Of a stretch of 53,952 bases of DNA, positions 38,222 to 46,598 are shown in pieces. A model generated the notes under the pieces. That model was not told where the DNA came from. It saw only the letters and a list, made by a program, of their open reading frames with translations, and searched no databases. Positions within the stretch are counted from its first letter, which is position 1. Each line of letters starts with the position of its first letter. Origin of the DNA: a virus; IMG/VR virus record IMGVR_UViG_3300046543_000128, positions 1 to 53,952 of that record; one strand, 5' to 3'. Made by a program: the position numbers and the translations under genes.

Positions 38222-39351
38222 TAGTTCACCACCACTGAAGTCCACTTCACGACTTGTTTTGACGTCGCCGCCAGATCAGACGTGCCGCCGTTGAGCGTGA
38301 CGCCCGTCACGTTCGTGACAGCAGGCGACGCGTCATACGCCACCTGAGCAAGCCTCGAATACGCAAGCGAGGTGCCAAGCGGCAGTGCGTTGATATACGA
38401 CTGCAGCGCGGCCGTGACGGTTGCAACAATGACGCTGTGCGTGTAGCCGGATGCGGTTGTGATCGTCATGACCACAGTCGCATTCACGACGACCGGCTTG
38501 TGAACGTCAAAGGTGATCGTGAAACCACGAACCGTATCGATCGCGTTGGATACCGTGTTGAGCAGCGCATCAGATGGCGCGCCAGATCCATCGTCGAAGA
38601 CCACAACGAAATTACCGGGCTGATACGCGCCGGCGTAGTTCGCGTTTTCGGTGATCGTGTACGTCAGCCCTTGCTGAATCGACGTGATTGCATTGCCGAT
38701 CGCGGCCTTAGTCGCCTTCGATAAACTTTGCAGCCACGTTTGAAACCGGGCCAGCGCGTTCGCGTCACTTTCTGCGTCTGCGCCGTTCGTGAAAGCAGCC
38801 GCATTCGTCACCGTGTCGACGCCGGGCACCGATTGCGAAAGCTGGCTTATCGTTCCGGCAAGCACGTTGCCGCCAGTGCCGGCCGTTACAGCCGTCACCG
38901 TAACGCTTACGCTTGCCGTTGCCGCCGCCAGCACGTAGCCGCCTAGCGTCGCGCTGTATGCGGGATTCGACGTGTCGAGATTCACCGTGAACTGCTGCGA
39001 TCCGTCCGTCGTCTGCACCACCGTCCCGACTGGCACGACGGCCTGAGCCGTGGGCGTGAATCGAGAGAACGTCACCGTACCGGTTGCGGCCACCGCAGCG
39101 AGGCGAGAGAAGCCGAAGTCAGCGAGCCACGAATCGAGATCGGCGTCGGTCGACGTAGATGCGCGCGTCTTTGCGAGCAGGATCAGGATTTGACCCTGCA
39201 GCCAAAGCGCGATACCCGACACCGCCTCACCAAGCGCGCGCAGGACCGTGCCGATGTTGAAGTTCAGGATCGCGGACGTGACCGAACCCTGAACCGTAGA
39301 CGCGAAGTTTTGAAGCATCTGCGTCAGCGATTGCGTCTGTACTTGTGCCAT
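38221..39351 (-). CDS. baseplate J-like protein
   Basis: 376 residues with the J/gp47-like layout: STDADLDSWLADFGFSRL, VPVGTVVQTTDGSQQF, TISQLSQSVPGVDTVTNAAAF, GADAESDANALARFQTWL, QPGNFVVVFDDGSG. It forms the baseplate wedge. Stop and start are adjacent to the neighbours (TAA at the gp25 stop side, shared base with 37559-38221). Confidence 0.92.
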   Translation of the reverse strand: MAQVQTQSLTQMLQNFASTVQGSVTSAILNFNIGTVLRALGEAVSGIALWLQGQILILLAKTRASTSTDADLDSWLADFGFSRLAAVAATGTVTFSRFTPTAQAVVPVGTVVQTTDGSQQFTVNLDTSNPAYSATLGGYVLAAATASVSVTVTAVTAGTGGNVLAGTISQLSQSVPGVDTVTNAAAFTNGADAESDANALARFQTWLQSLSKATKAAIGNAITSIQQGLTYTITENANYAGAYQPGNFVVVFDDGSGAPSDALLNTVSNAIDTVRGFTITFDVHKPVVVNATVVMTITTASGYTHSVIVATVTAALQSYINALPLGTSLAYSRLAQVAYDASPAVTNVTGVTLNGGTSDLAATSKQVVKWTSVVVN

Positions 39352-39753
39352 TTATTGAGTGATGTCGAATGAGAGTGTTGCGACCTGGCCGGTCACAGCG
39401 TCGGCGTACTGGATCGTCACCGCGGCGCCGTTGTTGAACGGCGTCACCGTCACAACCGGAGCGGGAGAAGCGGCGATGCCGGCAATCGTCTTGATCGTCT
39501 TCTGGATCGCGCCGCGCAGCTCGGAGACGTTGAGCGTCTTGCCGATGCGATACGGGATGCCGGCGCCAAAATCCGCATGCCAGGTGTAGTCAGGCGATGC
39601 GAGCGGGTTGCCGGCTGAGTCCGTCCATCGCGGATTGGTCATCAGCGCGCGAAGCAGTTCCTGCTGTGCGAGCGTGTCGTCGGTTGAGACGGCGAGATCA
39701 CCGTTTGCAGCGATGGAAAGATCGTTTCCCCAGAAATGCCCTAAATCGCTCAT
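39352..39753 (-). CDS. baseplate wedge protein, gp25-like
   Basis: 133 residues with the W/gp25 fold: NPRWTDSAGNPLASPDYTW, GIPYRIGKTL, ELRGAIQKTIKTIA, ALKV-type final strands. Next to J and V genes as in P2/T4-type phages. Confidence 0.88.
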   Translation of the reverse strand: MSDLGHFWGNDLSIAANGDLAVSTDDTLAQQELLRALMTNPRWTDSAGNPLASPDYTWHADFGAGIPYRIGKTLNVSELRGAIQKTIKTIAGIAASPAPVVTVTPFNNGAAVTIQYADAVTGQVATLSFDITQ

Positions 39754-40415
39754 ACCGGCGCTCCAGTGTTGCTAGAACCGGATTGAACGCCGCTGTGTGC
39801 GTGCGTGCTGCCGATGTTCTTGCCGTTGTTTGTGATCGTGCCGGTCGTGTTCAGGTTGCCGGTGATGGTCGACGTGTTGCCGCTGCCGTTGTCTCCAGAC
39901 ACGGCCATGCCGCCCTGCCCTGTGAGCGTCTGCTTGACGAGAACCGTGTTATTCATCGTCACCGGCCCGGTGAAGGTGTGTGATTGCGCCGTGTAGGTCG
40001 CGCCGGCTGCAGCATTGACTTCGATTGAGCCGTCAGCGTGAAACTTCATGAATGAGCCCGACTTGTGGACGATCCACGTTTCACCGGCCGGCACCGCAGG
40101 CGGCACATTCACGTTCGAGAAAAACCGCCCTACCACCTTCGGCGCAGCGTTCGACCCGTCCGTGAACGCGATCATCACCATGTCGCCTATGTTCGGTGCG
40201 GTCATCACGCCGAATCCGTTACCGACGCCCACAGCGCCGAGCGGCAGCCAGCCCGTTTCGATCACGTCCGAGTCGCCCACGCCCTGAAACGTTACCTTCA
40301 CCGAATGCGTCGACGGGTTGTAGCTGCTCACTGTCGCCATGCGCGGCTTAGGCACACGGCCAGCCGCCGCGTCCGCGTGCCCTCGCATCGCGTTTGCAAG
40401 TTCGTGATAGTTCAT
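39750..40415 (-). CDS. baseplate spike protein V-like
   Basis: 221 residues: OB-fold N-terminal domain (KPRMATVSSYNPSTHSVKVTF, GWLPLG, MVMIAFTDGS), a repeat-rich beta-helix, and the C-terminal tip THAHSGVQ with the HxH iron-binding motif of contractile tail spikes. Confidence 0.9.
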   Translation of the reverse strand: MNYHELANAMRGHADAAAGRVPKPRMATVSSYNPSTHSVKVTFQGVGDSDVIETGWLPLGAVGVGNGFGVMTAPNIGDMVMIAFTDGSNAAPKVVGRFFSNVNVPPAVPAGETWIVHKSGSFMKFHADGSIEVNAAAGATYTAQSHTFTGPVTMNNTVLVKQTLTGQGGMAVSGDNGSGNTSTITGNLNTTGTITNNGKNIGSTHAHSGVQSGSSNTGAPV

Positions 40416-41827
40416 CAGAGAGAGGCTGCTTCAGAGGTTGCGGCGTGGTTCTTGCCGTGGACGGTCATCTCGAAACCGCCTTCGAACGACATGCGGCGCA
40501 CAATCGATGCGGGGTAATACTTCTGATCCCACGCGGTCTGCGTGCCACTTACAGAGATGACAGACTGTGTATCTAGCGCGGTATCGCCTGGCAGCCTGCA
40601 TTCGAATTTCATCTCATGCTTTACGATCAGGTCATACTTTTGTTTGGCGATCTGAAGCGCGCGCTGCTTGTCGATATTTGGATAGAAGAAGGTGAACACC
40701 TGCCCACCTGTAGCTATGCTCGATGCGCCAGGCTTGATGCTGCCAACTTTGCTTTGCGGATATACAGCGTTGAACCCGTACTGCTGTTTGTCGCTCCACG
40801 ACCGAACGACTACCGTCACGCCACGCGATACCGTCAGGGTGCGCTGAAAGCGCATGCTCTCGACGTTTGCCGAGAAAGCTCGCCACTGCGATGTGTGCGG
40901 GCTGACCGGAACCCATTTGATTTGATAGGTTCCTGCCGCTTGCGCCGCCTCCAGTTTCTTTCTGGCCTCGATTTGGTACGGAACCATCACGAACGAAACG
41001 CGAGAAGCTAGCTGCGTGTATTGCTCATCTACTGCCGCAGCCCCGGCCTTGTCGCCGCTTGCGACAAGCGCTTGAGACTGTTTGTCGAGAGTGGCAAGTT
41101 GCTGTTTTGCGCTGTCGATCTCGGCTGTCCTTTTCGCTAGATCCGCCTCAAGCGCAGACGTATCTTGCTTTACCTCAGACGGCGGAGGGCCAAAATACAG
41201 AGTTCGATCCTTGACATAAACCTGAAATCCCTCTTGCTGAGCGAGAAAGCAGAGAATGTCCCACTCTGTGCGCTCATCCATCAGGTTGACGTGCTCGATG
41301 TCGTAATACGCCCCCGCCTTCGTTTTTGTAGCGATGACGGCGGCCGACAGGCCACGGCGACGCGCCAGCGTCTCAGCGATTTGACTCGACGTCTGATTTG
41401 GAAACTTCTCCGTCGTCTTCGCATCAATAAAAACGCGCGTCAAGTCGCGTCCGTGAACCGTTACGACGTCTTCAGCCATGTCGTAATCGATCGTATCAAC
41501 CTGGCCGTAGATGAGTTTTGTCAGTTCGTCGTGCGTATACTCTTCAATATCACTTGGAAAGCCAGCGAAAATCTCGATGAACATATCCGTTTGGCTGCTA
41601 AACCAATTCACATCGGTTCCAGCAGGAAGCGCCGCACCGGCAAACCTAACAGAGAATGTGTCTGCCGCAGAAAGAGCGTTGTTTTCGACTTCCCAATCCA
41701 GCCAGGCAGGCGCTTCCGTGCCATTGACGAGCACCACGCCGCGGGATGCATTGACAGAGCTTGATGTGTATGGCCCCATTTGGGCTGGCGTGCTTTGTGT
41801 CGAGGCGATTCGGTCGGCTGATGGCAT
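40415..41827 (-). CDS. baseplate hub protein (gpD/gp27-like)
   Basis: 470 residues from 41827 (MPSADRIASTQS); longer starts exist but lack support, and the ribosome site is weak. Layout of a late-control D / hub protein: DVTVHGRDLTRVF, FLAQQEGFQVYVK, NAVYPQSKVGSI, then a C-terminal domain. A coiled-coil insertion (ALEADLAKRTAEIDSAKQQL) at about residues 220-275 is unusual. Confidence 0.85.
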   Translation of the reverse strand: MPSADRIASTQSTPAQMGPYTSSSVNASRGVVLVNGTEAPAWLDWEVENNALSAADTFSVRFAGAALPAGTDVNWFSSQTDMFIEIFAGFPSDIEEYTHDELTKLIYGQVDTIDYDMAEDVVTVHGRDLTRVFIDAKTTEKFPNQTSSQIAETLARRRGLSAAVIATKTKAGAYYDIEHVNLMDERTEWDILCFLAQQEGFQVYVKDRTLYFGPPPSEVKQDTSALEADLAKRTAEIDSAKQQLATLDKQSQALVASGDKAGAAAVDEQYTQLASRVSFVMVPYQIEARKKLEAAQAAGTYQIKWVPVSPHTSQWRAFSANVESMRFQRTLTVSRGVTVVVRSWSDKQQYGFNAVYPQSKVGSIKPGASSIATGGQVFTFFYPNIDKQRALQIAKQKYDLIVKHEMKFECRLPGDTALDTQSVISVSGTQTAWDQKYYPASIVRRMSFEGGFEMTVHGKNHAATSEAASL

Positions 41828-41841
41828 CGGATAGGAATGTT

Positions 41842-42933
41842 TTAATCGAAACTTATGCCCTTTGCGTAGTACTGGGCGCCAGTGGGCGTTTGGTTCAGAT
41901 ACCAATCGCCGTTTTGATTTGCCTCATCTCGTTGCGCCGCTAGATCCTGCGGCGGGGGAGATGGCGGAGCGGCGACCTCAGTAACGACCGGAGCCGTAGG
42001 CGTTGACGAACTAGGATCGACGTCCTTTTGAGTCGAAGGAATAAATGGATCGCCACCAAGCGACGGATTCGCTCGCGTGAGCGCGTTGAACCCCGCTTCT
42101 GCGTTGCCGTAGAGCTTCGCGCCCATGTCGTACAGATTGCCGCCGATCGTGCTGATCGCCTTCGATGCCGAACCGATCTGGCCGATGTTCCCGCCCATGC
42201 GCGAAAGCACGCCCTGAAGTTGCAGCAATTGCGGCTGCTGCGTCATGGCATTGACCTGCGAACTGAGTTTCGACACTTGCTGAGCGATTGGATTGTTCGG
42301 CAGCAAGCCCCCAACCGTTGAAACACTCTGAAGCGTGTTTTCTGTCGATGCGATCAGCGTCTTCACTTGCGCCTGAGCGGTAGCGAGCGGAGCCAGGACC
42401 GTCTGCAAAGTGCTTTGCGCGGCTTTTGCGAAGCTCGAAACAGTCGAGACGGCCGAGTTCAGCACGCCAACAGCGGACGACAGACCGGAATCGCCTATCG
42501 AATCGGCCAGCGAATTCGCCGTCGACATGTCCGCCCCAATTTGAGCGTCGATACCTGACGAGCTCGACGATTTCTGCGCCGCGTTGTCGGCGACGACTTC
42601 GAGACGGATGCGATAGTAAATCTCGTATTCGCGCTGAAAGTCTTCGACGAACTCGCAGATTACGACCGAATAGCTGTACTCACTGAACGTGAGACTCAGC
42701 ATCTTCTGCGCAAGCGCCATCTGCTTGAGTGTTCGCGCGCGCTGCAAGGCGTTTTCGCCTAGCAACATGCCGGACCACTCAAGCGGCTGCGGGTCGTAGC
42801 CCATCATGTTGACGTTACGCGCCCCGCCGACCATCTTGCGCACGACAGCGCGAATCGCTGTCACCATCGTGATCCGCTCGGGGATTTCATACTCGGAGAA
42901 CGTGAAGTCTCCGAGCTGTAGCGTTACAGCCAT
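41842..42933 (-). CDS. tail/baseplate hub-associated protein (363 aa)
   Basis: N-terminal 115 residues resemble a GpU-like tail end domain (MAVTLQLGDFTFSEYEIPER, EWSGMLLGE, YRIRLEVV). The middle is long and helical; the C-terminal 50 residues are Pro-rich with GDWYLNQTPTGAQ. Between the tape measure and hub genes, so likely tail terminator-baseplate junction. Assignment of the N-terminal similarity is inference. Confidence 0.75.
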   Translation of the reverse strand: MAVTLQLGDFTFSEYEIPERITMVTAIRAVVRKMVGGARNVNMMGYDPQPLEWSGMLLGENALQRARTLKQMALAQKMLSLTFSEYSYSVVICEFVEDFQREYEIYYRIRLEVVADNAAQKSSSSSGIDAQIGADMSTANSLADSIGDSGLSSAVGVLNSAVSTVSSFAKAAQSTLQTVLAPLATAQAQVKTLIASTENTLQSVSTVGGLLPNNPIAQQVSKLSSQVNAMTQQPQLLQLQGVLSRMGGNIGQIGSASKAISTIGGNLYDMGAKLYGNAEAGFNALTRANPSLGGDPFIPSTQKDVDPSSSTPTAPVVTEVAAPPSPPPQDLAAQRDEANQNGDWYLNQTPTGAQYYAKGISFD

Positions 42934-42934
42934 A

Positions 42935-44920
42935 TCAATGCCCCGTTGCGAGTTGAGTAGGTGCCGATGCGTTCAGGTCATAAAAGCCGGAGCCAAGCCG
43001 CGTCGACGTCTTGCGAACGATGGTGTCGACGACCTTCGTATGGATCGGCGTGCCGTCCATCAAGGCATGCACCGTCACATTCATCGAGCCAGATCCGCCG
43101 CTTGCAACGGCCGCATCGCGCTTCGGCGCCACGCCACCCATGCCCGGCTCCCAATCGAAAGCGCGCTTGATGCGCCCCCATATGCCGCCACCACCGTTCA
43201 CATACGCCTGCTCGTCGCGCATGTTGGTGTCAGCGTTTCCGAGCATCTTCAGAAGAGACGTGCCCTGCTTGAGCATGTCAGTGACTGCTGGAAGCGCGCT
43301 CGTGCCGAACGTCACCTTGAAGTCAGACCACGACTGATCGAACTTCTCCATGTTTCCGACGAACGTCTGATCAGCTTCCTTGCTGCCCTTATCCGCGCCC
43401 GGCGTGATGCGGTACGTGTTGACGCCCTGCATGATGGTGTGCATTTGCTGCTCGAACAGCGAGAAGATCCGCGCGCCGGTGTTTCCGTACAGGATATTGT
43501 TCTCGCGGTCGCGCTCGGCCTGCGTGAGCTTCAGCGAATCGTATTGCGGCATGACGTGCTGCATGTGCCATTCGAATGGGTTCTTCGCCCGATCTTCGGA
43601 CCACTTCAGCGGGTTGCCAAGGTAGTGATCTACGCCACCAGCCTTGTTCATGACGACCTTGCTCATATCCCACAGGCCGAGCTTCTGATACTCGTGCAAC
43701 TGCGCTTTCGTGAGCTTGTTGATACCGTTCATGCGGTTATACGACGTCATCATGCCCGTCGCGAACTTGCCGCCAGTCAATTCACCAATCAACGGCTCCG
43801 ACCACGCAAAAAACGCCTCGTCGGACATGTTCTTGACCGAGATGCCGCCGTTTGCACGCGCCTGCCGCATCGATTCCCAATTGACGTTGCCGCCAGAGGA
43901 GACCGTCGTCCTGTAGCCAAGGTCCGCAAGCTCAGCCGCGCGCTTCGGATCAGCCAAGCCGCCGCTGGTTTCGATGAATCGCAGCATTGCGAGCTCTTGA
44001 TGCTCGTCAAGCGGCTTGCCAGTTATCAGACTGGCATAGTGCAGGCGCGACAAGATCGGCGTCATGAGCTTCGACGCCTTCAGCGCCTCTTCGCCAGCCA
44101 TGCCCGACTCGCGAAACACGCCTTGCGCTTCCGTGAAGTAGCGCAGCTTCTGGATCATGCTCGCGCCCGACATATCCGTTTGCTCGACGTATCGGAACGC
44201 TTCAGCGTTTTGCGCCGGCGTCATGCCGAGCATCTTGAAAAGCGCCTTCTGACGCTCGTATTCGGCCGCCTCTTTGACAGAAGCACTGCCGAGTGCATAG
44301 GCGCCATATCCGGCCGCCAGCGGCACGATCGAGTTGGCACCAAGACCGAAGCCAACCGAACTCAGGCCCACGCCACCCGGACCGATGTGCATGCGGCCAC
44401 CGTGCGAGCCGCCGGCATTGTGGCCGCCGCGCCCACCGTTTCGACCGCCGCTTCCGCCGCCGGCACCCGGAACGATAGGGACGTTCGGTATGTGGCTCGA
44501 CGGAATAGCGCCCATCGCGTGAATCGAGCGGATCTGATGCGCGAGCATAGCGGCATTGCTCGACGATGTACGCAAGCCGTCAGAAAGCGACTTGGTAGCG
44601 CGCGCCAACTCCCGCATCTCGGGATTGAACGCCGTGATCTTGGCGAGATGGCCAGATAGGCGACCGGCAGCGCCGTCAGCCTTGTTCATCTCAGCAAGCA
44701 TCATGTTGACGCCGCCGATCGCCTTGGCATCGAACGCCGACAGCTTGCCGAACGTCTTCACGAGGATCTTGGCGTGCTGATCGGTCTTGCCGATCGCCTT
44801 GTCGAGTGCGTGCGCGTAGTTCGTCGCCTGCTTGATGCCGCCGTTTGCCTTGCCGATCTGCTTGAATTGCCGATCGAGCGCGGCGACTTGCATCTCGACC
44901 TTCAGCATCTGCTTCGACAT
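42935..44920 (-). CDS. tape measure protein
   Basis: At least 661 residues, the longest gene here. Coiled-coil N-terminal part, Gly-rich linker (GAGGGSGGRNGGRGGHNAGG), then a long helical region and a Gly-rich end. Sets tail length. The first ATG is at 44920, but 23 in-frame codons upstream read as a natural N-terminus (EAYKIGVGLHLTDLITPKLLE); the only plausible start there is ATT at 44989 behind AGGGGG, so the true start is probably 44989. Confidence 0.9.
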   Translation of the reverse strand: MSKQMLKVEMQVAALDRQFKQIGKANGGIKQATNYAHALDKAIGKTDQHAKILVKTFGKLSAFDAKAIGGVNMMLAEMNKADGAAGRLSGHLAKITAFNPEMRELARATKSLSDGLRTSSSNAAMLAHQIRSIHAMGAIPSSHIPNVPIVPGAGGGSGGRNGGRGGHNAGGSHGGRMHIGPGGVGLSSVGFGLGANSIVPLAAGYGAYALGSASVKEAAEYERQKALFKMLGMTPAQNAEAFRYVEQTDMSGASMIQKLRYFTEAQGVFRESGMAGEEALKASKLMTPILSRLHYASLITGKPLDEHQELAMLRFIETSGGLADPKRAAELADLGYRTTVSSGGNVNWESMRQARANGGISVKNMSDEAFFAWSEPLIGELTGGKFATGMMTSYNRMNGINKLTKAQLHEYQKLGLWDMSKVVMNKAGGVDHYLGNPLKWSEDRAKNPFEWHMQHVMPQYDSLKLTQAERDRENNILYGNTGARIFSLFEQQMHTIMQGVNTYRITPGADKGSKEADQTFVGNMEKFDQSWSDFKVTFGTSALPAVTDMLKQGTSLLKMLGNADTNMRDEQAYVNGGGGIWGRIKRAFDWEPGMGGVAPKRDAAVASGGSGSMNVTVHALMDGTPIHTKVVDTIVRKTSTRLGSGFYDLNASAPTQLATGH

Positions 44921-44990
44921 TTCGAGCAGTTTCGGCGTGATAAGGTCTGTTAAGTGGAGGCCGACTCCGATTTTGTATGCTTCGAGAATT

Positions 44991-45476
44991 TTAGCCCCCT
45001 ACTGGCGTTTTCTTCGGAACGACTGCTTTCTTCGGAGTTCCGGCGACCCATGCGGCAGCGGATGCAGCGGCCATATGCACGACGCGAGGCGCGCTGTGAA
45101 CGCCTGCCGGCCCCATGACCGGACGCGGCGGCATTCTGTCTGTGCCGAGCTCGTGCCAGACCAATTTCTGATCGTCAGAGCCGATCGTCGCGCTGTTGCC
45201 GTCCGTGCTGATGATGTGGTTGATGCTGTCGCGCATCTCTCCGGTGCGCAGCAATGGCGCATCCGGCTCAAATCCGGCCCTCACCTTCGCCGCCTCGTAT
45301 TCGGGCGACAGTTCGGGCCATTTCGGGTCTTCGTGATAGAAGCCGATCATGCCGCGCGCCGTGTCCTGTACTTCCTGCGCGCCGGCTTCGACGATGCCGC
45401 GCTTCACAACCTTGCCCTCAATGGCGAGAAGTTGAAGATGCGTTGCGAATGCGGCGAAGCTCTTGAACTCTTTCAT
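44991..45476 (-). CDS. virion morphogenesis/HK97 gp10-like tail protein
   Basis: 161 residues from 45476 (MKEFKSFAAFATHL), which overlaps the stop of the frameshifted chaperone (ATGA); the longer 45506 start is not needed. Pattern KWPELSPEYEAAKVR, LLRTGEMRDSI, WHELGTDRMPPRPVMGPA matches head-tail or tail completion proteins (gp10/gpS type). Confidence 0.8.
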   Translation of the reverse strand: MKEFKSFAAFATHLQLLAIEGKVVKRGIVEAGAQEVQDTARGMIGFYHEDPKWPELSPEYEAAKVRAGFEPDAPLLRTGEMRDSINHIISTDGNSATIGSDDQKLVWHELGTDRMPPRPVMGPAGVHSAPRVVHMAAASAAAWVAGTPKKAVVPKKTPVGG

Positions 45477-46047
45477 GTCGGATCGACGAACTCTTTCTTG
45501 TTCCAATCGAATTCGCGACCGCTCTGCTGTTCAGACACGATGATCGCGAAGGCGAATCGAATCGTGTCATCGAGCGAGAACGCCACATCGAAAGGCGTGT
45601 TGTTCTGCACAAGCCACATCGCCTCACGAACAGCGGCGTTGTTGACTATTTTTTTGCGGCCTCTTCGTCGACCTCCGTTTTCACGAGACCGAGAAGTTCG
45701 CTTACGCCTTCGCTTGCTGCTTCCAAGCCGTGATCGTCCAGTCGCTGAAACAGCGCCTCGATCTCACGCTTGGTAGTCGGCACATTGACCACCTCGCCGT
45801 CGATCGCTCCGATGTACATCAGAGGAGCCACCATCGAATACCAGAGGCGATTCGACGAATCCTCGCCCATCGCTGCGGCGAACCGGAGGCGCTGGAGCGG
45901 CTTCGGCGTGCGCAGCGTGATTGTGCGGCCGGTTTCGTCGGTGACGACGAGTTGCTGAGCGGCTTGCTTCACGATCATGTCGCTCGGGCGTTCGAATCCT
46001 TCGTTTTCCGGCGTCGCGCCGGGCTGCTTGACAGTGAGTTTTGCCAT
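45473..46047 (-). CDS. tail assembly chaperone, frameshifted long form
   Basis: Join of the zero-frame 46047-45649 with a -1 frame reading from 45649 to 45473. After A-AAA-AAA the -1 frame runs IVNNAAVREAMWLVQNNTPF and ends KKEFVDPT before TGA, adding 58 codons before the stop, 192 residues in total. The long form is the gpG-T-like fusion that coats the tape measure during assembly. Not visible as an ordinary ORF. Confidence 0.85.
45646..46047 (-). CDS. tail assembly chaperone, short form
   Basis: 133 residues (MAKLTVKQPGATPENEGFER), ending LVKTEVDEEAAKK just after the slippery run. Helical acidic C-terminus. Located between tail tube and tape measure, as in other tailed phages. Short and long forms are normally made at a set ratio. 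Confidence 0.88.
   Translation of the reverse strand: MAKLTVKQPGATPENEGFERPSDMIVKQAAQQLVVTDETGRTITLRTPKPLQRLRFAAAMGEDSSNRLWYSMVAPLMYIGAIDGEVVNVPTTKREIEALFQRLDDHGLEAASEGVSELLGLVKTEVDEEAAKK
45649..45655 (-). promoter_or_regulatory. -1 programmed frameshift slippery site
   Basis: Zero-frame codons GCA AAA AAA TAG on the minus strand give the canonical A-AAA-AAA heptamer, directly before the stop codon. Confidence 0.88.
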
Positions 46048-46102
46048 GACTTTTTGGTGAGGTTATTCAGGAGGCGGCCGGAATCAACCGGCCGCGCGTG
46101 CT

Positions 46103-46534
46103 TTACGCCAGCTTGACGCGGCGTTCGGCCATCCAGTCGATCGACATCTGAACCGTGTCGTCGCCGGATGCCGTGCCGCCGTCCGCGAGTTTCAGGATGA
46201 CGTTCACATACTGGTATTGCGTGATGCCGCCGTTCACTTCCTGAATCGTTTCGACGATCGACGCCGGCAGCATGTTCTGGCCGGCGTAGTACGCCGCCTC
46301 CTGCTCCGCGAAGAAGTCTTCCGGCGTGCTGTCCTGACGCTCAAGCTGGAACGAACCAGTCCAGCCGTCGTAGAACGTGACGTGACGCGTGCGACCGTCC
46401 AAGCCCTTGATCTTCTTGTCGATCATGTCGGGCTTCTTGGTGAACTTCGTCACGAGGTTGAGCTGCAGCGGGCCGCTCGGCCCCTGCACGTTGATCGCAT
46501 AGTCGCGGCCAACGGAAAAGCCATTTACAGGCAT
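46103..46534 (-). CDS. tail tube protein
   Basis: 143 residues from 46534 (MPVNGFSVGRDYAINVQG). Beta-rich; shows KLADGGTASGDDTVQMSIDW, typical for tube proteins. Directly after the sheath gene. Confidence 0.85.
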   Translation of the reverse strand: MPVNGFSVGRDYAINVQGPSGPLQLNLVTKFTKKPDMIDKKIKGLDGRTRHVTFYDGWTGSFQLERQDSTPEDFFAEQEAAYYAGQNMLPASIVETIQEVNGGITQYQYVNVILKLADGGTASGDDTVQMSIDWMAERRVKLA

Positions 46535-46552
46535 GAGTCGCACCTATCAAAT

Positions 46553-46574
46553 GAAAAAAGCGCCCGGAGGCGCT
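46553..46574 (-). terminator. intrinsic terminator after the sheath gene
   Basis: Minus strand AGCGCC-TCCG-GGCGCT followed by TTTTTT; it lies just before the tube start. Confidence 0.75.
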
Positions 46575-46598
46575 TCGTGTGCTATGGGAAAGTGCGGC

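Noticed and set aside
42806-44659. 617-codon plus-strand open frame antisense to the tape measure gene
   Set aside because: Arg/His-rich composition and position exactly opposite a recognised gene; long antisense frames are expected in GC-rich DNA.
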